Assembly (NCBI GenBank): GCA_030789695.1
Contig: CM061135.1
Span: forward strand, 109,934,301 to 109,998,300
Length of the DNA: 64,000 bases
Direction: 5' to 3'
Source of the DNA: Scilla litardierei
Taxonomy: Eukaryota; Streptophyta; Magnoliopsida; Asparagales; Asparagaceae
Shown: positions 58,410 through 64,000 of the stretch, one piece after another
Layout of the letters: each line of letters starts with the position of its first letter
How positions within the stretch are numbered: position 1 is the stretch's first letter
Notes under the pieces: model-generated
Databases searched by the model: none
What the model was told of the DNA's origin: nothing
What the model saw: the letters and a program-made list of their open reading frames with translations, nothing else
Position numbers and translations under genes: made by a program

Positions 58410-58793
58410 GGATATGCGCATTCGGTGTAGAAAATTTCCTACACCGTCCTCGTAAAACTTCAATTTTCAAACTTTTTTCCAATAAACACCACCGTTCATC
58501 TTGATGTACTTATTATGGATGGTGAACATACCAAAAATCAAGTGAATCCTACGCTACTTTATCCTCGATCCGATTGTTACAAATTCAACGTTTTCAGAAC
58601 AATAGAACTTTTTGTCACAAGCCGATCGAAGGTCAAATCCCCCTAGGGTTCCCCCATATTTGGGGTTTTAGGGTTTTAGAATGTGTACAACAATTCTAAG
58701 CAAAAAATTTAAAAAAAAATTAAGTGGAATGTGGTGTTTTTGCATGGCGATGTAGGAAATTTCCTACACCGAATGCTCACCTCTCTTAAGCCC
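58406..58793. mobile_element. MITE family M, copy 2 (388 bp)
   Basis: Same orientation and structure as copy 1, with point differences and small indels. The left palindrome is GTGTAGAAAATTTCCTACAC here. It is followed by (GT)n at 58801-58831. Confidence 0.85.
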
Positions 58794-58799
58794 ATATAT

Positions 58800-58831
<32 letters not shown>

Positions 58832-58833
58832 AG

Positions 58834-59438
<605 letters not shown>

Positions 59439-59529
59439 TAGTCATAACCCGTGCCCGCGGGCACGGTTCGTTTAAGATTTTCCCCCGTGAAATCTTTGTT
59501 CACCAAAAAATTATTTTCAAAGCCAAAAT

Positions 59530-60215
59530 ATAAAAGAACAACAAATTAGCGTAAAAATATTTAGCGACACGGGCGCCTTCGGCATGAGGACATTCAGCAT
59601 CTGCGCATTTGATGCGGAACAACAAATTCGGTGCAGGCGCCTTCGACACAGAACACCAAATTCGGTGTGGGCATCTTCGGCGCGAAACAACGAATTCGGC
59701 GAAGAACAACAATTTCGGCTAGGCGCCTTCGGCGCAAAACAACAAATTAGCGTAAAAAAATTTGGCACCCGCGTGGGTGGCTTCGGTGAGGAACAACAAA
59801 TTCGACACATGTGCCTTCGCCACAGAACAGTAAATTCAGCATGAGTGCATTCTGTGTGAAACAACAAATTCGACGAATGTGCCTTTGCCGCAGAACAATA
59901 AATTCAGCATGAGTGCCTTCTGCGTGGAACAACAAATTCGACATAGAACAACAATTTCTGCATGGAACAACAAATTCGGCGTAGAACAACAATTTTAGCA
60001 CGGACGCCTTCCGCGCGAAACAAATTAGCATAAAAATTTAGCGGGCACCCACGACGCGGAACAACAAATTAGCTGATCGCAGACGCCTATGGCGCGGAAC
60101 AACAAATTAGCGTATCGCGGGCGCCTTCGACGCGGAACAACAAATTAGTGTAGTGCGCGTCACGGGCGCCTTCGGCGACTTCGACGCGGAACAACAAATT
60201 AGTGTAGCGCGTGGC
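59530..60215. repeat. subterminal array of GGAACAACAAATT words
   Basis: About nineteen copies of a word close to GCGGAACAACAAATTCGGCG, spaced 20-60 bp apart, many followed by GCGCCTTCGGCG-like text. Shorter versions of the array occur at the 3' ends of Helitron-1 (27590-27610, 35618-35740) and Helitron-3 (36780-36970). Confidence 0.82.
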
Positions 60216-61010
60216 TGGGCGCATTCAGTGCCTGTTATGTGCATGGATCATCATTTTTTCTGCTATAGACCGTTGGATTGTTGATTTGGGTTTGATTATT
60301 ACTGTTTACTTATTGTCTCTTGGGTCCATCCATCGTGTGGTTAGCAAGTATGCAACTTTTATGCTTATGCATGTTGTATGTTCTTGTATTATTAGAGACC
60401 CATGAAACACATAATGTTTATTGTCTGCTTTAATTATTTAGAAACTCATCTGATACATGCAATTTACTTATTTTCTAACTATATGGTATTGCTTACATGT
60501 TTCCAAATTGAATATGAATTCGGTTCGAAAAGTGCACATATCAAAAGCCACGCTTGTAACCTTCTATACAAAGCATAGCGTTAGCATCATCATTCCATGA
60601 TTTCTGACACAAACTGAGCACCTGGCTCCCATATCTCATAACCCGTATTGTCATCTATAAGCAGTTTACAAACTGAACAAAAATACTCCAATTCCTCACT
60701 AAATGAAAGCAATTGCACTGAAGACATAATTAAAGCTTTGACACAATACTAATTGCAAACAAAATCTGACTGAAATACTTGATATATAACATAAATAATA
60801 ATTAAACAGTGTCCACAAAATTAGGTTCTATAAAATTAAACTAATTAACATATAGAAAAAACAATTGAAGCCCGAGTGGTCAACCCATACCAGAATGAAT
60901 CATAATATAAACCCTTAAACATTAATAATAAACCATAGAAACTGCAGCAACCGCAACAGTGGACACATCCAAGCCCAACCCCTAGACTTTGGGGGAAGCA
61001 GCTGGATGGT

Positions 61011-61041
61011 CTTGGCGGCGTACTCAATCTGGAAAACGCAT
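61011..61041 (-). pseudogene. captured exon fragment of 20S proteasome alpha-7 subunit
   Basis: After a clean acceptor (TTTTCTCTTTTAG| at 61042) the minus strand encodes VFQIEYAAK (61011-61037). This is the proteasome alpha-type signature in the form found in the alpha-7 (PAG) subunit; the other alpha subunits differ (for example LFQVEYA). Beyond the lysine the sequence departs from the family, so only part of an exon was captured or has survived. Upstream is intron-like sequence to the LTR at 61312. In the normal gene this N-terminal segment lies in the gate of the 20S ring. Here it is a short relic inside Helitron-4 with no plausible function. Confidence 0.62.
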
Positions 61042-61311
61042 CTAAAAGAGAAAATTATCTATTACTAAACAGAAATTAAACAATGTGATGTTATAGAAGA
61101 AAATCTCCTCTAACAGAGTTCAAATTCACACTTCCAAGCAGTTGCTCATTCTATCGTCTCAAACCATCGTCTTAAAAATGAAAAACATTAAAAAAATGAA
61201 AAATACCCATATAAGAAATCAAAGAAAAAAAATCAAAAACTTTAGGATTCTCAATGCTTTTGACTTGGAATTTAGTTCTTGCTATTCTTCAACATTGACA
61301 CTTGAGCTCTC

Positions 61312-62188
61312 TGTTGAGTATTGATTCCCTGGATTTGGTTTTGGATGATGAGCAAACATAAATATCGTGTACTAACTCTTTGTGAGCGCAGTTATGGAGA
61401 TCGTCGCCAAAATACTATGTACATCAAAAGCGACGTCTCAAGACTTCTCAATACACGTAATCGTGTGCCTGAAGCTTCGTTGAAGCTCAAGGAGTATTAT
61501 TGAAGTCAAGAGTGAAGATTGAAGATTTGAAGACGGTTCGTCATGTTTAATTTAATGTCTTCTAGCTTTATAGAATAGAATGTTAAGCCTTGAGTAGGAC
61601 TTACATTATAATCTTCATTTCGCTCATATCTTAGAGCTAGGATTATCTTAGAAGCCATTAGAAACTTTCCCGAAGCCTATCGCTTCTTCCCTCGGCTTCT
61701 AGTGCATGTTAGTTGGTTCAAGTAGAAGAACCAACCGACTAGATGATGATCTAGTCGGTCGGCAATTTCTCTTGAACCGACTAGATGTCCTTGCTCAATT
61801 CAGCCTGGCACTGTTGATCAATTAGTCGGTCAAAGAAGGTTCACCGACCGACTAAATGACAATCTAGTCGGTTAGGAATCCTTCTCAGACCGACTAGTTA
61901 TCATTGCCTCTGTACAGCCTATCTTACTGTTTACAGTTAGTCGGTCAAAGCACATCGACCGACCAACTAGTTGAGAAACTAGTCGGTTGGAAGTTGTTCT
62001 TAAACCGACTAGCTGTACTTGATTTCAGCCTATTCGATTTCGACTCTTAGTCGGTCAAAGAACACTCACCGACCGACTAGTTGTGAAACTAGTCGGTTGG
62101 CAAGTCTTCTTAGACCGACTAGTTCCTTATTGTCTAAACTTTCTCTTTTGGCTGTCGAGCTATTAGTCGGTTCATGTTGAATCACCGA
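61312..62188 (+). repeat. truncated copia-like LTR with AGTCGGT word array
   Basis: Begins TGTTGAGTATTGATTCC, like the block at 4274. It contains the phrase AGTGAAGATTGAAGATTTGAAG seen in many plant copia LTRs, and from 61725 has about sixteen copies of AGTCGGT or ACCGACTAG in both orientations. It is cut off at 62188 by the next LTR. Confidence 0.6.
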
Positions 62189-64000
62189 TGATCGCTCCGT
62201 ATTTTACACCCTTTTTCTGCATGTTTGCATGCCACTTTGATCGCTCATATCGCGTTTTTCACGATTATTCGACAATATTGCGATGCTTTTCACGATTTCT
62301 TGTTTTTGTTGTATTTCAGGAGATATGGAGCGATTCGGAGTGATTTTTGAGATAAAGAGGATTTGCACCCACTCCGGAGTGTCACCCAAGGCCCTTTTGA
62401 GGGGTATTCGGCGATGGAAGATAAGTGGGAGAAGAAGGAACGTCGTAGGAGCGACGAGGAAGCGAAAAGATGAAGATTGGGCATCTGCAGCATCTCACTC
62501 GGCTGAGTGAACCACCCACTTGGCCGAGCAAGAAGACCACTCGGCCGACCAGACCGGACACGCATCAACAGAAGGAATTGGGCGTGCACTCGGCCGAGTG
62601 ACGATAGTCCACTCGGTCGAGCATGGAAACCCCCTTGCCCGAGTGGCATGGGAAAATCCACTTCAAAAGAGGCCGACTTACTGTAAATGTACAGGCTTTT
62701 GACGATTCCGACTTGGCCGAGTAAGAATTTCCCCTCGGCCGAGTGAGTAAAGTCACTCGGCCGAGTCACCTCCGAAGACAGACCCCCGAAAATCCTCGAA
62801 TTACTGGAACTGTACAGGGTTTGTCACTCGGCCGAGTGACATTTGTCACTCGGCCGAGTGAGCCGCCCCGCCTGCTGCGTAAACTGCGATTTTTGGGCTG
62901 TGCAGGGGCATTTTTGTCACGAATTTCTGGGCGATTTTGAGGGGTATTTAAACCCAGTTTTTGCCCTAGTTAGAGAGAACTTTTTGATACTTTTTGCAGC
63001 CTTTTTAGAGAGCTTTTTAGTTAATTAGATTTAGGCTTTTTGAGAGATTAGAAAGAGGACTTTTGTTGGATGCTATTGGATTCTCATTGGGTTGTCTCTT
63101 TTCTTTTCAAAAACCCTATTTTTATTGATAATTTCCCTATTGCAATGAATTGTGTTGAATTTTCTATTGAATTTCTTATGAATTGCATGATGATTAGTGA
63201 GTAGTTTTATCGTCTTAGGGCATGGGGATGAACCCTATGAACCCTATTTTTGAATTGTGATGAATTGGTGAAGTTCTTGCTAGAATCGATTAGGGTTAGG
63301 TTGGGATTGATTTATTACGGTTAGCTAGGGATTCATATTGATTGGGATTTGCAAGAGATTGGGTCCCAATTGATAGGAAGCCCTAGAAATTCGATTTAGA
63401 TTTACGATTGGGATTTTTCTAGAGTTGGTTTGCAAGAGATTGGACCAAGGCTAGGGTTTTAATCGTATTTCTATACAAATACCCATTTGCAAGATATTGG
63501 ACGCGTAGGAACTATCTCAACCTAGGTCGTAGCTCGAGTTTGCACGAGAGTGGGCTCGAGATACGATTGAACGATGATGTCGATCCTAATGCTAGCGACT
63601 TAGGTTAGGGTTTGCAAGAGATTGGGCCCTAACCTAGGTTCGGTATAGACCGGCAATAGCGCGAGAGCGTGAGTTTGGTTCCACATTTAGTTGCGACTAG
63701 TTCACCTAAAATTCAAGTCTAGCAATGATTTAACCTACGAATCACAACAATGAGATACGGTTTGTAGTGGGGATTCCCTGTCCCTAGGCGCTTTATTTCA
63801 TTGATATTTCCATCGATATACGAACGATTGTGACAATTTTACCCCAAATTATTCTCGACCATTTCGATAGCTAGGTGATTAGAACGAGACACCGTCATTA
63901 TCCCTCCCTGAGTTCGATACCCGCTCGCCACTATGCCCTGCGCTTGCGGTAAGACTACGAGTCGCTTGTCCCGTGTGCGTGTGCATACCGGGGCGACGAT
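62189..64000 (+). repeat. second copy of the 2.2-kb LTR family, runs to window end
   Basis: Starts TGATCGCTCCG and is homologous along its length to the solo LTR at 10593-12781. The window ends within two bases of the expected CA terminus (GGGGCGACGAT against GGAGCGATCA). Whether it is solo or the 5' LTR of a whole element is undecidable here; if solo, ACCGA (62184-62188) should follow it. A TATTTAAA box lies at about 62945. Confidence 0.85.
62495..62870. repeat. array of CACTCGGCCGAGTG palindromic words, second copy
   Basis: About eleven copies of CTCGGCCGAG or one-base variants, in the same relative place as the array at 10905-11525 but with copy gains, losses and changes. Confidence 0.85.

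Noticed and set aside
59500..60031. Cys-rich minus-strand frames
   Set aside because: They are translations of the GGAACAACAAATT word array and recur wherever the array occurs; no start context or splice pattern.

Overview
This is nuclear DNA from a flowering plant with a large, transposon-packed genome. I find no intact host gene. The evidence for a plant is a Ty1/copia element primed by initiator methionine tRNA, a Tat-type Ty3/gypsy element with its antisense gene, a plant L1-type LINE with a DUF4283/zinc-knuckle ORF1, a Ptta/En/Spm transposase relic, Helitrons with a Rep/Pif1 gene, and a scrap of a 20S proteasome alpha-7 gene with plant-like splice sites. The species cannot be named from this.

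Layout. 1-3305: 3' half of a dead copia element (RT/RNase H, noncoding tail, 3' LTR). 3306-5264: two degenerate LTR-like blocks. 6640-8450: broken Transposase_24 gene. 9159-18714: a complete Tat-type gypsy element (target duplication GTAGC) that keeps gag and the antisense gene but has no pol; a 2.2-kb solo LTR (duplication GAAGT) sits inside its gag. 19434-20339: another Tat-type LTR. 20899-21912: two inverted-repeat MITEs strung between (TA)n tracts. 21924-27425: dead LINE with 11-bp target duplications.

27432-36101 is a small Helitron split by a young, intact 8-kb copia element (27623-35612, minus strand, 1363-codon gag-pol, LTRs differing at only about three sites). 36136-36502 is a 367-bp Helitron and 36522-36670 a palindromic MITE. 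36689-57884 holds one or two large Helitrons read on the minus strand: a 3' end at 36689, a first 5' end at 41707, then a decayed Rep-helicase gene (43285-47662), six upstream tandem copies of an exon, an 8-kb AT-rich self-similar region, and a second 5' end at 57884. 57885-59437 contains three more MITEs set in (TA)n or (GT)n tracts. 59438-61311 is the 3' part of a further Helitron carrying the proteasome fragment. 61312-62188 is a truncated LTR, cut by a second copy of the 2.2-kb LTR family (62189 to the window end).

The insertions can be ordered: Helitron-1, then the LINE at its tip and the copia inside it; the Tat-type element, then the solo LTR inside it. The least ordinary features are the pol-less gypsy with its hairpin array, the phase-preserving exon amplification in front of the Helitron Rep gene, the spliced unknown gene piece behind the helicase, the near-perfect 179-bp-arm palindrome, and LTR arrays of short palindromic words.
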